Of a stretch of DNA of 64,000 nt, positions 42,123 through 51,388 are shown piece after piece. The translations under genes and the position numbers were made by a program. The notes beneath the pieces are model-generated. The model ran no database searches and was not told the DNA's origin. It saw nothing but the letters and a program-made list of their open reading frames with translations. Where the stretch lies: NCBI GenBank assembly GCA_041397625.1, contig JAWKWH010000001.1, forward strand, positions 620,001 through 684,000. Reading direction: 5' to 3'. Numbering within the stretch: position 1 is the stretch's first letter; each line of letters opens with the position of its first letter. The stretch comes from JAWKWH01 sp041397625. GTDB taxonomy: Bacteria; Pseudomonadota; Alphaproteobacteria; Rhizobiales; Rhizobiaceae.

Positions 42123-44684
42123 ATGACAGAAACCGCAACCACGAGCGACATACTCCAGCGATTGCAGCGCACGCGCGCATATGCCTTTGGCGCCATATCC
42201 TTCGGCCGGCTTTGGCCGCTGATGCTGCCGTTCCTTCTCGTCGTCGGCCTCTATTTGTCGGTTTCCTGGTTTGGCGTCTTCCGTCTGGTACCCGACTGGA
42301 CGCGCATCGCGCTCGCCGCATTGTTTGCTGTCGCGGCATTGATCGCGCTGGTGCCGCTGATCCGCTTCAGACGACCTTCGACGGCGGAGATCGACCGCCG
42401 CATCGAACAGGTCAACAAGCTTGCCCATACGCCGGTTCGCGCCCAGACCGACCGGCTCGCCAGCGAGCACGATCCGTTTGCTGAGGCGCTGTGGCGCGAA
42501 CATCAGCGCCGCGCCGCCGCCGGTCTTGGGCGCCTGGCGGCGGGCATGCCGCGCACCGGCGTGCCCGAGCGCGATCCCTGGGGTCTGCGGGCTCTCGTCG
42601 CCCTGCTGCTGGTGACGGCCTTTGCCTGGTCGTTCGGCGGCGGCGGCGGCAGCATCACCGATCCGCTGCGCCAGCATGTAGCCGGCGCCGCCGTTCCGCC
42701 CCGCATCGACGCCTGGGTCACGCCGCCCGCCTATACCGGCAAGGCGCCGATCTTCCTGACGGCCAGCGCCAATGCTGGCGAGCCGCTGTTTTCCGTTCCG
42801 GCCGGCAGCGTCGTCACCTTGCGGGCAACCGGCGCTGACCGCGTGCTTGAACTGGCTTTTTCCGACGCCGGCGGAGCCGTGACGCCGGTCGCGGCTAAGA
42901 ACGAAATCGATCCGGAGCGGCCCGCCGCGCCGCAACAGTTCGAGACCGAACTCGATCGCGATGGCGTATTGGCGCTCAGATCCGGCGATGAGGTCATCGA
43001 TGACTGGTCGTTCGCCGTCATTGCCGATCTGCCGCCGTCGATCCGGTTTGCCGGCGAACCCAAGCGGGCGGTCAACGGTACGCTCGATATCGAATACGTC
43101 ATCGAGGACGACTATGGCGCCGCCGGGGCCGCGACGCATTTCGAGCAGGCCGCCGCGCCGGACGAGGACGCCTATCCGCTCTACGAGGCGCCGGAATTTC
43201 CGTTGCGCCTTCCCCGGCGCGGTGCCGATGCGACGGCGACCAAGGCCAGTCGCGACCTGACCGAGCACCCCTGGGCCGGCACCGAGGTCGTCGCCCGCCT
43301 GTCGGCGACCGACGATGCCGGCCAGCAGGCGTTCAGCGAGGAAAAGCGGTTCGTTCTGCCCGAGCGGCCGTTTTCCAATCCGCTTGCGCGCGCGGTCATC
43401 GAACAGCGCCGCATCCTGGCGCTCGACGCCAACAAGAAGAGCCGCGTGCTCGAGCTGATGGAAGCCGTCACGCTCAGGCCCGAAGACACGTTCAAGACCA
43501 TGTCGCACTATCTGGCGCTGGTCTCGGCCATGGCACGGCTCAAGATGGCGCGCACCGACAACGAGTTGCGCGATGTGGTCGACTATATGTGGGAAATCGC
43601 GCTCGGCATCGAGGACGGCGATCTCACCGCCGCTGAGAAGCGGTTGCGCCAGGCGCAGGAAGCCTTGCGCCAGGCGCTGGAAAACGGCGCCAGCGACGAG
43701 GAAATCGAGCGGCTGATGGACGAATTGCGCGCCGCCATGAACGAGTTCCTGCGCGAGTTTGCCGAGCGCGCCATGCAGGACCCGAATTTCAGCCAGCAAT
43801 CGGTCCCGCCCGGCCAGCAGATGCGCCAGAGCGACCTCCAGCGCATGCTTGACCAGATCGAGGAACTGGCCAAATCCGGCGCTCGCAACCAGGCGCAGGA
43901 ATTGCTGTCGCAACTTCAGGACATGATGAACAACCTGCAGGCCGGCCGCCAGCCGGGCCAGCAGAACGGCCAGGGCCAGGGTCAGATGCGCGAGCAGATG
44001 AACCGGCTCGGCGAGATCATGCGCCGGCAGCAGGAACTGATGAACGAGACGTTCCGCATGGACCAGATGCAGCGCGGCGGCAATGGCGAGCGCGGCCGGC
44101 AGTTTGGTCAGGGCCAGGGCGGCCGCGAGCGCGGACAGTCAGGCCAGGGAGGCAATCGGCCTGGCGAGGGCGGATCCGGTGGCATGACGCCCGACGAGCT
44201 CGCCGAGGTGCTGCGCGGATTGCAACAGGGGCAGGGCCAGTTGCAGGGCGATCTCGGCCAGCTCATGGAGGACCTTCGGGGTCTCGGCATCAAGCCGGAC
44301 GAGAATTTCGGCGAAGCCGGCCGCGAAATGGGCAAGGCGGGCGACGCGCTTGGCGACGGCAACGGCGAAGAGGCGCTCGGCAATCAGGGCGCGGCGATGG
44401 AGGCGCTCAGGCGCGGCGCCCAGGACATGATGAACCAGATGCAGCAGGCGCTGGGCGATGCCGGCGGCACCCAGCTCGGCGGCCAGAACCGCGGCGATCG
44501 CGATCCGCTCGGCCGTCCGAAGGCGACCACGGGTCCCGATTTCGGCGACACCGTCAAGATTCCCGACGAGATCGATGTGCAGCGCGCCCGCGAAATCCTC
44601 GAGGCGATACGCAAGCGCCTCGGCAATGCGCTGTCGCCGGCGCAGGAAAAACAGTATCTGGAAAGGCTGCTGGAGCTGCAGTAA
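42123..44684 (+). CDS. TIGR02302/DUF4175-family large inner-membrane protein
   Basis: An 853-residue protein with two or three N-terminal membrane helices (about 30-80 and near 165), a beta-rich periplasmic middle part (AWVTPPAYTGKAPIF), then a long helical C-terminal half rich in Gln, Met and Gly. Between about residues 605 and 690 the composition is mainly Gly, Gln and Arg. It matches TIGR02302 proteins, found after lysA in rhizobia; function unknown. The ATG at 42123 follows a weak ribosome-binding site. It is convergent with cpdR. Confidence 0.85.
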   Translation: MTETATTSDILQRLQRTRAYAFGAISFGRLWPLMLPFLLVVGLYLSVSWFGVFRLVPDWTRIALAALFAVAALIALVPLIRFRRPSTAEIDRRIEQVNKLAHTPVRAQTDRLASEHDPFAEALWREHQRRAAAGLGRLAAGMPRTGVPERDPWGLRALVALLLVTAFAWSFGGGGGSITDPLRQHVAGAAVPPRIDAWVTPPAYTGKAPIFLTASANAGEPLFSVPAGSVVTLRATGADRVLELAFSDAGGAVTPVAAKNEIDPERPAAPQQFETELDRDGVLALRSGDEVIDDWSFAVIADLPPSIRFAGEPKRAVNGTLDIEYVIEDDYGAAGAATHFEQAAAPDEDAYPLYEAPEFPLRLPRRGADATATKASRDLTEHPWAGTEVVARLSATDDAGQQAFSEEKRFVLPERPFSNPLARAVIEQRRILALDANKKSRVLELMEAVTLRPEDTFKTMSHYLALVSAMARLKMARTDNELRDVVDYMWEIALGIEDGDLTAAEKRLRQAQEALRQALENGASDEEIERLMDELRAAMNEFLREFAERAMQDPNFSQQSVPPGQQMRQSDLQRMLDQIEELAKSGARNQAQELLSQLQDMMNNLQAGRQPGQQNGQGQGQMREQMNRLGEIMRRQQELMNETFRMDQMQRGGNGERGRQFGQGQGGRERGQSGQGGNRPGEGGSGGMTPDELAEVLRGLQQGQGQLQGDLGQLMEDLRGLGIKPDENFGEAGREMGKAGDALGDGNGEEALGNQGAAMEALRRGAQDMMNQMQQALGDAGGTQLGGQNRGDRDPLGRPKATTGPDFGDTVKIPDEIDVQRAREILEAIRKRLGNALSPAQEKQYLERLLELQ

Positions 44685-44702
44685 CCGTGCAGCGCCAATC
44701 CG

Positions 44703-45068
44703 CTACAGCCTGAGCGCGTGCTCGACGGACTTGCGCAGATCGGTCAGCGTGAACGGCTTGGCGATCACGTCGACGATGATCTCCTGCAGGTCTGCGGCCC
44801 GTTCGCGCTGCTCGGCATAGCCGGTCATCAACAGGATCTTGAGATCCGGATAGGCCGAAGCCGCCTGTCTAGCCATCTCGATGCCGTCCATTACCGGCAT
44901 GCGGATGTCCGACAGCACCAGGCCGTAGTCGCCATCCGCATTGCTCACCTGTTCGAGCCCGCTGTCGCCGTCGTCGGCAGTGTCGACCGAATGTCCCGAC
45001 GCGCGCAACGCCCGCGCGGTGAAGTCGCGCACCGAATCGTCGTCCTCGACAACCAGTATCCTAGCCAT
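44703..45068 (-). CDS. cpdR: Single-domain response regulator CpdR
   Basis: A 121-residue receiver domain with no output domain. The acidic pocket is E8-D9-D10, the phosphorylation site D54 (LVLSDIRMPVMDG), the Thr in MTGYAEQR and the Lys in VIAKPFTL. In Caulobacter and Sinorhizobium, CpdR in its unphosphorylated form brings ClpXP to the pole to degrade CtrA. Position next to hpt and ftsEX fits rhizobial cpdR. Confidence 0.8.
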   Translation of the reverse strand: MARILVVEDDDSVRDFTARALRASGHSVDTADDGDSGLEQVSNADGDYGLVLSDIRMPVMDGIEMARQAASAYPDLKILLMTGYAEQRERAADLQEIIVDVIAKPFTLTDLRKSVEHALRL

Positions 45069-45103
45069 GTTTCCCCATCTTCCTGTGCCTGGTGCGAAAA
45101 CCG

Positions 45104-45646
45104 TCAGGCGTCTCCCGTAACCACGCCCACATAGGGCAGTTCGCGAAATGCGTGCGCGACATCCATGCCGTAGCCGACGACGAAATAGTCCGGACAGTCG
45201 AACCCGATATAGTCGGGCTCGATATCGCTCGTCCGCCGCATGCGCTTGTCCAGAAGCACGGCGATCGACACGCTCCGCGCTCCGCGCGACAACATCAGTT
45301 CGCGCACGAATTTGAGCGTCTTTCCCGATTCCAGGATATCGTCGATCAACAGCAGGTCGCGGCCTTCGACATCGCTGTCGATGTCGCGCAGCAGCTTGAT
45401 CTCGCCACTGGTCGTCCCCGCGCCATAGCTGGAGATCATGATGAACTCGACGTCGGGTTCGGCACCGGCGTCGTGCATCGCCCTGATCAGGTCGGCCGCG
45501 AAGATGAACGACCCCTTCAGCACCGAGATCACCAGCAGGCCGTCATTGGCCTTGCTTGCTATTTCCTTGGCTAGTTCGAGATTGCGCCGCGCGATCGTCG
45601 ATGCGCTGAACAGTATCTCGATCTCCTTGCCTCTTACCTGCGGCAT
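45104..45646 (-). CDS. hpt: Hypoxanthine phosphoribosyltransferase
   Basis: A 180-residue purine-salvage enzyme. The PRPP-binding motif is LLIDDILESGKTL, with the flexible loop ISSYGAGTTSGE and PDYFVVGYGMDVA near the C-terminus. Its start overlaps the stop of the upstream membrane protein gene (TGATG), so the two are coupled; cpdR follows 35 bp downstream. Confidence 0.93.
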   Translation of the reverse strand: MPQVRGKEIEILFSASTIARRNLELAKEIASKANDGLLVISVLKGSFIFAADLIRAMHDAGAEPDVEFIMISSYGAGTTSGEIKLLRDIDSDVEGRDLLLIDDILESGKTLKFVRELMLSRGARSVSIAVLLDKRMRRTSDIEPDYIGFDCPDYFVVGYGMDVAHAFRELPYVGVVTGDA

Positions 45647-46275
45647 CAGTTGATTTCCTGGATTACGACCTTGACGTTCTCAACCCCGGTCTGCGGCGTA
45701 GCAAGCCTGCTGGTGAATGCATAGCGGCCTCCTGCCGTGATGGTCTCGCCGCCGCCGGCGATGCGATAACGGGTAACCGATCCGTCGCCGGATTTCACGT
45801 GGATAATCAGGTCGGGCAGCGATCGCCGGGTGTTGCCCAGATTGACCACCGTGCCGTTGACCAGCAGGAACGAGCGGCCATCGCGGTTTTCGACCCGCGA
45901 ACTGACCTCGTGAATCTTCAGCGGATTGCTCGCCACTGCGGCGACCCTGGTGCTGCTGTCCCAGACGACGGCATGGCCGCCGGAGATCCAGAACGCCGCT
46001 CCCACGGCGATCGCGCCGGCGATCCAGAATGCGGGACCCGCAGGACGGCCGCGCGGTTCGCGCTCGCCGCCGGTCAGGATGCTGAGGCCCGGACCGGGCG
46101 TCTCGGCGCCGGCCGCGGCCCCGACCGCCCGGTTCAGTTTCTCGTGCCGGCGAACGACGGTTTCGTACTCCGCCTCGACGATATCGCGTTCGCTGAGGGT
46201 CTCGGTTTCACCGCGCGCCGGCCGCTCTGTCAAAATCTCGCCCGAAACGGGACGTGAAACCGGATGGCGGGCCAT
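45646..46275 (-). CDS. Single-span membrane protein with DUF3426-like C-terminal domain
   Basis: A 209-residue protein: hydrophilic N-terminal half, one membrane helix (about 82-104), then a beta-rich periplasmic domain (FLLVNGTVVNLGNTRRSLPDL) like DUF3426. Related rhizobial proteins at this locus carry an N-terminal MJ0042 zinc-finger; no C-x-x-C is seen here. It is divergent from ftsE and coupled to hpt. Function unknown. Confidence 0.7.
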   Translation of the reverse strand: MARHPVSRPVSGEILTERPARGETETLSERDIVEAEYETVVRRHEKLNRAVGAAAGAETPGPGLSILTGGEREPRGRPAGPAFWIAGAIAVGAAFWISGGHAVVWDSSTRVAAVASNPLKIHEVSSRVENRDGRSFLLVNGTVVNLGNTRRSLPDLIIHVKSGDGSVTRYRIAGGGETITAGGRYAFTSRLATPQTGVENVKVVIQEIN

Positions 46276-46419
46276 TTCGCACTGGCGTCCTTTTGCAAAT
46301 CAGGATTACGGGGTAAACCGAAATGGTTAATGCTTCGCGACCCGCAAGGCTTTCGCGGCGGGCGGTTGCAGGGCGGCAATCCGGCGGCGTGCAAGAGAAT
46401 CGGACAAAAGGGTTCGCAA

Positions 46420-47079
46420 TTGATTCGGTTTGAAAACGTCGGATTGCGGTACGGGATGGGGCCGGAAATCCTGCGTGATATCTCCTTCCACCTGCCCGAC
46501 CGGTCGTTCCAGTTTCTTTCAGGCCCGTCCGGCGCCGGCAAGACCACGCTCTTAAGGCTGCTGTTCCTCTCGCTGAAGCCGACGCGTGGCCTGATCACCT
46601 TCTTCGGCAAGGACCGCTCGCAGATCACGCGCAGGGAACTGCCGGCGCTGCGCCGGCGCATCGGCGTCGTTTTCCAAGACTTCCGGCTGCTCGACCACAT
46701 GACCACCTACGAGAATGTCGCGCTGCCGCTGCGGGTGAGGGGACGCGATGAGGCAAGTTATCGCAACGACGTGCTGGAACTGCTCAAATGGGTCGGGCTT
46801 GGCGAGCGCTCGCACGTGCTGCCGCCGGTGCTTTCGGGCGGCGAGAAGCAGCGTGCCGCGATTGCCCGCGCGCTGATCGAGCAGCCGGAAATCCTGCTTG
46901 CCGACGAACCGACCGGCAATGTCGACCCGCCGCTCGCCCGCCGCCTGCTGCGCCTGTTCATCGAACTCAACCGCTCGGGAACCGCGGTGGTTATCGCCAC
47001 GCACGACCTGGCCCTGATGGATCAGGTCGACGCCCGCCGCATGATCCTGGCCAACGGGAGGCTGGATATCTATGAGTGA
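46420..47079 (+). CDS. ftsE: Cell division ATP-binding protein FtsE
   Basis: A 219-residue ABC ATPase that with FtsX controls septal peptidoglycan hydrolysis. Walker A is GPSGAGKTT (35-43), the signature LSGGEKQR and Walker B ILLADEPTGNVD. Translation starts at TTG 46420, giving the family start MIRFENVGLRYG, with AAAGGG upstream; frames to 46264 add an unrelated extension. It overlaps ftsX by 8 bp. Confidence 0.93.
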   Translation: MIRFENVGLRYGMGPEILRDISFHLPDRSFQFLSGPSGAGKTTLLRLLFLSLKPTRGLITFFGKDRSQITRRELPALRRRIGVVFQDFRLLDHMTTYENVALPLRVRGRDEASYRNDVLELLKWVGLGERSHVLPPVLSGGEKQRAAIARALIEQPEILLADEPTGNVDPPLARRLLRLFIELNRSGTAVVIATHDLALMDQVDARRMILANGRLDIYE

Positions 47080-48067
47080 TGCGCCGCGACCCAATCGGGC
47101 ATCGGCCCGCCTTGCCGGGTTCAGCGTCCTGCGCGCAAGGACCGGCCGGCCCAGGCGCGCGCCCATCGTGCCGCCGCAGAATGTCGCCAGCACCGCGCTG
47201 GTCTTCGTCATCGCGATCATGACCTTCCTGTCCTGTTTGACGCTCGGCGCCGTGACGCTGGTGCGCAACACCGCCAATGTCTGGCAGAGCCAGATTTCGC
47301 GTGAGGCCACGATCCAGATCAGGCCGGAGGAGGATTTCGACATCGAGGCCGCGCTGCAGGCCGCGCGCGCCATCGCAATCGAGTTCACCGGCGTGGTATC
47401 GGCCGAGATCGTCGATCGCGAGGCGACCGCGCGCCTGCTCGAACCCTGGCTCGGATCGGGGCTCGATATCGATCAGTTGCCGGTTCCTCGCCTGGTGATC
47501 GTCACCATAGACGAGGACAATCCGCCGGATTTCGCCGCGATGCGGGACCGGCTGGTCGCGGAGATACCGCAGGCTTCGCTCGATGATCACCGCACCTGGG
47601 TCGACCGGCTGATCACCATGGCCCGCACCACCGTGTCGCTCGGCGTCGCCATTCTGGTGCTGATGCTGTCGGCCACGGTCCTGACTGTCGTCTTCGCCAC
47701 CCGCGGCGCCATGGCCGGAAACGGCCATATCATCGAGGTGTTGCATTTCGTCGGTGCCGAAGCGCGCTTTATCGCCCAGGAATTCCGTCAGCATTTCCTG
47801 ATTGTCGGCATGAAGGGCTCGGCGGCCGGCGGGCTTGCCGCCGTCACCGTCTTTCTCACTTTCGGCTGGTGGTCGGCCCGCAATCTGGCGACGCCGGAGG
47901 CCGACCAGGCGACGGCGCTTTTCGGGCGGTTTTCGCTTGGTTATCCGGGCTACGCCATGGTCGCGATGATCGTCATCATCATCGCCGGGCTGACGGCGAT
48001 CACCACCCACATGACCGTGGTCACCCGATTGGGCGCGCTCGACAACGGCTACAGCGAACTGACCTGA
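47072..48067 (+). CDS. ftsX: Cell division protein FtsX
   Basis: A 331-residue membrane protein of the MacB/FtsX permease fold. A first helix (about 47-70) is followed by a periplasmic domain and three C-terminal helices (about 185-210, 250-275, 292-316). It partners FtsE, whose gene overlaps it. Family proteins pass the ATPase signal to amidase activators. Confidence 0.92.
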   Translation: MSDAPRPNRASARLAGFSVLRARTGRPRRAPIVPPQNVASTALVFVIAIMTFLSCLTLGAVTLVRNTANVWQSQISREATIQIRPEEDFDIEAALQAARAIAIEFTGVVSAEIVDREATARLLEPWLGSGLDIDQLPVPRLVIVTIDEDNPPDFAAMRDRLVAEIPQASLDDHRTWVDRLITMARTTVSLGVAILVLMLSATVLTVVFATRGAMAGNGHIIEVLHFVGAEARFIAQEFRQHFLIVGMKGSAAGGLAAVTVFLTFGWWSARNLATPEADQATALFGRFSLGYPGYAMVAMIVIIIAGLTAITTHMTVVTRLGALDNGYSELT

Positions 48068-48160
48068 CGTCACCGCGATCGTACGCAAAAAGTGGGGGAA
48101 GTATGTCGGATCACTGGAATCTGCCCCAATTTGGGCCATAGATTGTTGCATGGGGGGCGA

Positions 48161-48844
48161 ATGCGGGCACTACAGAGCAACATGACCACCGGACACGAGC
48201 CTGACATGGGTCTGACGGCCGTCGACGGGCCGCCGCGGCCCCGGGTTCGGCCATATGGCGGCGTGATCCTGCGTTGGCTGGGTTTTGCCGGTATCGTCGC
48301 GCTTTTCGCCGCCGCCGCGTATCTTGCCGGTTTCGTCCTGTTCGCCAGTCACGTTGCCGGGTTGAAGACGCCGGCCTCGCTGCCCGCCGCCGATGCGATC
48401 GTCGTGCTGACCGGCGGCCAGTCCCGCCTGGAGGCGGCGGTCGAGCTGCTGCGCTCGGGCAAGGGCAAAAGGCTTCTGATCAGCGGTGTGCATCCGGCGG
48501 CGCGCCGGCCGGCGCTGCAAAGGGCGACGGGCGCCGAGGCGAGCCTGTTTGCCTGCTGCGTTGATATCGACCGCGCCGCGCTCGATACGACCGGCAATGC
48601 TGTCGAGAGCGCCAAGTGGCTGACCAAGAACGGTTTTTCCAGTATTATCGTGGTCACCAACAACTATCACATGCCGCGCAGCCTGCTTGAGATGAGCCGA
48701 ACCACGGAGGGCATCGAACTGATCGCCTATCCGGTGGTCAATGCCGATCTCGGCCATGGCGGCTGGCTGACCAAACCCGCCGCGCTGCGCGTACTGTTCA
48801 CCGAATACGGCAAGTTCGCCATGGCGCTCCTGAGGGGGTCGTAG
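48161..48844 (+). CDS. YdcF/SanA-family (DUF218) membrane protein
   Basis: A 227-residue protein with one N-terminal helix (about 33-53) and a periplasmic DUF218 domain. Diagnostic segments are DAIVVLTGGQSRLEAAVELL, TTGNAVESAKWL and VVTNNYHMPRSLLEM. DUF218 proteins (ElyC, SanA, YdcF) affect the cell envelope and peptidoglycan precursor use. The ATG at 48161 after GGGGGG was chosen; 48182 is an alternative. plsC follows 100 bp later. Confidence 0.85.
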   Translation: MRALQSNMTTGHEPDMGLTAVDGPPRPRVRPYGGVILRWLGFAGIVALFAAAAYLAGFVLFASHVAGLKTPASLPAADAIVVLTGGQSRLEAAVELLRSGKGKRLLISGVHPAARRPALQRATGAEASLFACCVDIDRAALDTTGNAVESAKWLTKNGFSSIIVVTNNYHMPRSLLEMSRTTEGIELIAYPVVNADLGHGGWLTKPAALRVLFTEYGKFAMALLRGS

Positions 48845-48944
48845 AGCCCGTTCGGGGTTGCGGCGCCACGCCGGCCATTCCCTCACGCGCGCGCTTCGTG
48901 TAACGACGGGTCGTGAAACGAATTCCAGATCGACCCGCCTGCGC

Positions 48945-49733
48945 ATGATTGCCTTCAGATCGTTCCTGTTCAATGTGGCGTTCTACGCCTGCATCGTCAT
49001 CGAGATGATCGTGTTCACCCCGTTCTATTTCCTCGCCCCGCCGCGCCAGGCTTGGTGGGTGCCGAAATTCTGGGCGCGGTCCAACATCTGGCTGCAGGAG
49101 AAGATCGTCGGCACGAAATTCGAGCTGAGCGGTCTGGAGAACCGGCCGGAGGGCTCCTACATCCTGGCGCCCAAGCACCAGTCGTTCTTCGACGCCTATG
49201 CGTTCCTGCCCTGGGTGCCCGACGCGCTCTACATTCTCAAGCGCGAGCTGATGTGGATACCGCTGTTTGGGTGGTATGTCGCCAAGATGCACATGATCCC
49301 GATCCATCGCGGCAGCCGGTCTAAGGCGCTGAAGCGGGCGCTCAAGCTGGCGCGGCAGCGCATGGCCGAGCGCGGGCGCCAGCTGATCATCTATCCTGAA
49401 GGCACGCGCCGGCCGCCCGGCGCCGAACCGGCCTACAAATGGGGCATTGTCGAGATCTACAGCGAACTGAACCTGCCGGTCGTGCCGGTGGCCCATGTCG
49501 CCGGTCTCTACTGGCCGCGGCGCAAGTTCCTGCGCTATCCCGGCACGCTGAAAGCCAGGTTCCTGCCGCCGATCCCGCCAGGCCTCGACAAGCAGGCGTT
49601 TCAGAAACGGCTGATCGCCGAGACTGAGGCGGCTTGCGACGAACTGCTGCTCGAGGCCGCCCGCTCGCCCAGTCCTCCGCCGATGCCGCCGACCGCGGCC
49701 AGACGCCTGAGGGAACTCGGCGCGGACATCTGA
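48945..49733 (+). CDS. plsC: 1-acyl-sn-glycerol-3-phosphate acyltransferase
   Basis: A 262-residue membrane-bound acyltransferase that makes phosphatidic acid. The HX4D motif is HQSFFD (in APKHQSFFDAYAF), followed by the glycerol-phosphate site YPEGTRRPPG. The N-terminal hydrophobic segment is FLFNVAFYACIVIEMIVFTP. The ATG at 48945 matches the family start. It is convergent with chaC (4 bp between stops). Confidence 0.93.
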   Translation: MIAFRSFLFNVAFYACIVIEMIVFTPFYFLAPPRQAWWVPKFWARSNIWLQEKIVGTKFELSGLENRPEGSYILAPKHQSFFDAYAFLPWVPDALYILKRELMWIPLFGWYVAKMHMIPIHRGSRSKALKRALKLARQRMAERGRQLIIYPEGTRRPPGAEPAYKWGIVEIYSELNLPVVPVAHVAGLYWPRRKFLRYPGTLKARFLPPIPPGLDKQAFQKRLIAETEAACDELLLEAARSPSPPPMPPTAARRLRELGADI

Positions 49734-49737
49734 TACG

Positions 49738-50265
49738 TCAGCGCGGCGGCCAGTTCAGTTGCTCGGCGACGCTTTCCAGCCAGTGGTCGCGAATGCCGAG
49801 CGCCTTCAGATGCTCCACCGTGCTGACGACATATTCTTCGTTGGGCCCGGACTGTCCGACCGCGCCGGTCACCCGCCGAACCGCCTCGTCGACATGCAGG
49901 GCGCCGGCATATTGCCGGTGCGAACGGTCGACCACGAAACCTATCGCCGTGGCCCGCTCGCCGGTCTCGAGCCGAACCGCGAGCTCGCGCTCGCGGTAGA
50001 CATTGGTCACCAATTCGCGTTCGCGCAGATAGGCGAGGACCTCGTCGCGCAGTTCGCCGGGAACGCGAAAGGCAAGCCCGGTGCAGGAGCCGCCATGATC
50101 GAGCCCCAGCACGAGGCCCGGCCTCTGCTCGGTGCCGCGATGCACCCATGAGCGGATGCACAGCGCCCGCCGGTAACCGTAGAGATGGGCGCGTTGCGTT
50201 TCGGTATGCGCAAATCCCGGTCTCCAGATCAATGATCCGTAGCCAAACACCCAAAAATCGCTCAT
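49738..50265 (-). CDS. chaC: ChaC-like gamma-glutamylcyclotransferase
   Basis: A 175-residue enzyme of the glutathione-specific ChaC family, which splits glutathione to 5-oxoproline and Cys-Gly. The substrate loop VFGYGSLIWRPGF is at the N-terminus, and the likely catalytic glutamate lies in GPNEEYV. It is a single gene between plsC and the DUF2125 gene. Confidence 0.88.
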   Translation of the reverse strand: MSDFWVFGYGSLIWRPGFAHTETQRAHLYGYRRALCIRSWVHRGTEQRPGLVLGLDHGGSCTGLAFRVPGELRDEVLAYLRERELVTNVYRERELAVRLETGERATAIGFVVDRSHRQYAGALHVDEAVRRVTGAVGQSGPNEEYVVSTVEHLKALGIRDHWLESVAEQLNWPPR

Positions 50266-50312
50266 AGCTCAGCCCATCGCTCCGGCCGTGCCGGCCGCTT
50301 TCGGCGGAGAGC

Positions 50313-50337
50313 TAGAGGCTTTTCCGCCCGATTGGAA
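50313..50337 (+). repeat. Short interspersed rhizobial-type element, copy 1
   Basis: A 25-bp sequence starting TAGAGGCTTTTC and ending CCGATTGGAA. It matches the copy at 57243-57267 at 21 or more positions. It lies between chaC and the DUF2125 gene. Elements like this are scattered in intergenic DNA of rhizobia. Confidence 0.5.
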
Positions 50338-50379
50338 GTGGCATTGGGCATGGTTGCGCGGAAAGGGCGTCAAACCGGC

Positions 50380-51378
50380 ATGTCGCAGCAAACAGGAAAG
50401 CCGTCGAAACGGCGCTGGCCGGCCCGGGCCATGATCGTGCTTGCCGCGCTCGGCGTGGTCCATTCGGCCGGTTGGTATGTTCTGGCGCGTTATGCCGAGA
50501 GCCGGGCGGCGCGCGCGATCGCGTCGGTCAATGACGGCAGCGGCATGCGGCTCAACTGCGAAAACGCCAGGGCCATCGGTTATCCGCTCGGTCTCGGCCT
50601 GCGCTGCGATACGCTGCTGGCCGAAAACGCCGGCGAGGGCGTCTCGCTTTCGACCGCTGCCCTGCAGGCAAGGATCGATCTCTACGATCCGACGTTGCTC
50701 GTCGGCGAGTTCGACAGCGGCGCGCGGCTGGTGGCTCGCGGGGTGCGGCCGCTGGTTTTCGACTGGCGCAGGTTTTTGACAGAAGTGCGCATGGCGACAC
50801 CGCTGCCGAGGGAAATCAGGACCACTTTGAGCCGGTTGAACGCCTATCTGGCCGGCGACAGCGGCCTTGAGGCGTTGCTGCTGTCGGCCGACGACCTTGC
50901 CGTCAGCGCCCGGCCGGAGGGTCCAGCGCTCGAAATTGCAGCCGATGCGCGCGGAGTGCTCCCTGACCGGTCGCTTGCCGGCGTTGACGGCCTGCCGCCG
51001 CTCGATGCCGCCGTCGATCTTGTCGTCGATGACGGCGCTCGGCGGATCACATCGGGTACGGACAGCCTGCGCGGCGCAAGCGGGACGCTGCGCCGGGCCC
51101 GCATATCGCCCGGCCCGCAGGGCGAGATCGTCCTGGAGGGCACGTTCAGCGTGAGTGGCGACGGTTTGGTCGACGCCAATCTCGCAATCTCGGTGCGCGG
51201 CGCAAAGGCCCTGTCGGAGATCGCGATCAGGCTTTTTCCCGATGCCGCCGGCGACATTTCGAGCGCCGCGGCCAGCCTGGAGGCACTGGGCGAGAATACC
51301 AGACTGCCGCTGCGCATCGTCGCAGGCAGGGCGAGCTTTGGGTTCATCGAGCTCGGCGATATCCCGCCGCTTCCGTAG
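50380..51378 (+). CDS. DUF2125 domain membrane-anchored protein
   Basis: A 332-residue protein with an N-terminal helix (about 15-35, MIVLAALGVVHSAGWYVLA) and a beta-rich periplasmic body matching DUF2125, widespread in Hyphomicrobiales and of unknown function. The ATG at 50380 follows AAAGGG; 50350 is an alternative start. It is convergent with msrB. Confidence 0.75.
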   Translation: MSQQTGKPSKRRWPARAMIVLAALGVVHSAGWYVLARYAESRAARAIASVNDGSGMRLNCENARAIGYPLGLGLRCDTLLAENAGEGVSLSTAALQARIDLYDPTLLVGEFDSGARLVARGVRPLVFDWRRFLTEVRMATPLPREIRTTLSRLNAYLAGDSGLEALLLSADDLAVSARPEGPALEIAADARGVLPDRSLAGVDGLPPLDAAVDLVVDDGARRITSGTDSLRGASGTLRRARISPGPQGEIVLEGTFSVSGDGLVDANLAISVRGAKALSEIAIRLFPDAAGDISSAAASLEALGENTRLPLRIVAGRASFGFIELGDIPPLP

Positions 51379-51388
51379 CCTTCGTCCG

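Noticed and set aside
43930..44200. DNA tandem repeat or minisatellite
   Set aside because: The similarity arises from Gly/Gln codons in an open frame; no constant repeat unit was found.
48127..48138. CCCAATTTGGG palindrome before the YdcF-like gene as an operator
   Set aside because: It is short and unique as far as I can see, with no regulator nearby to link to it.
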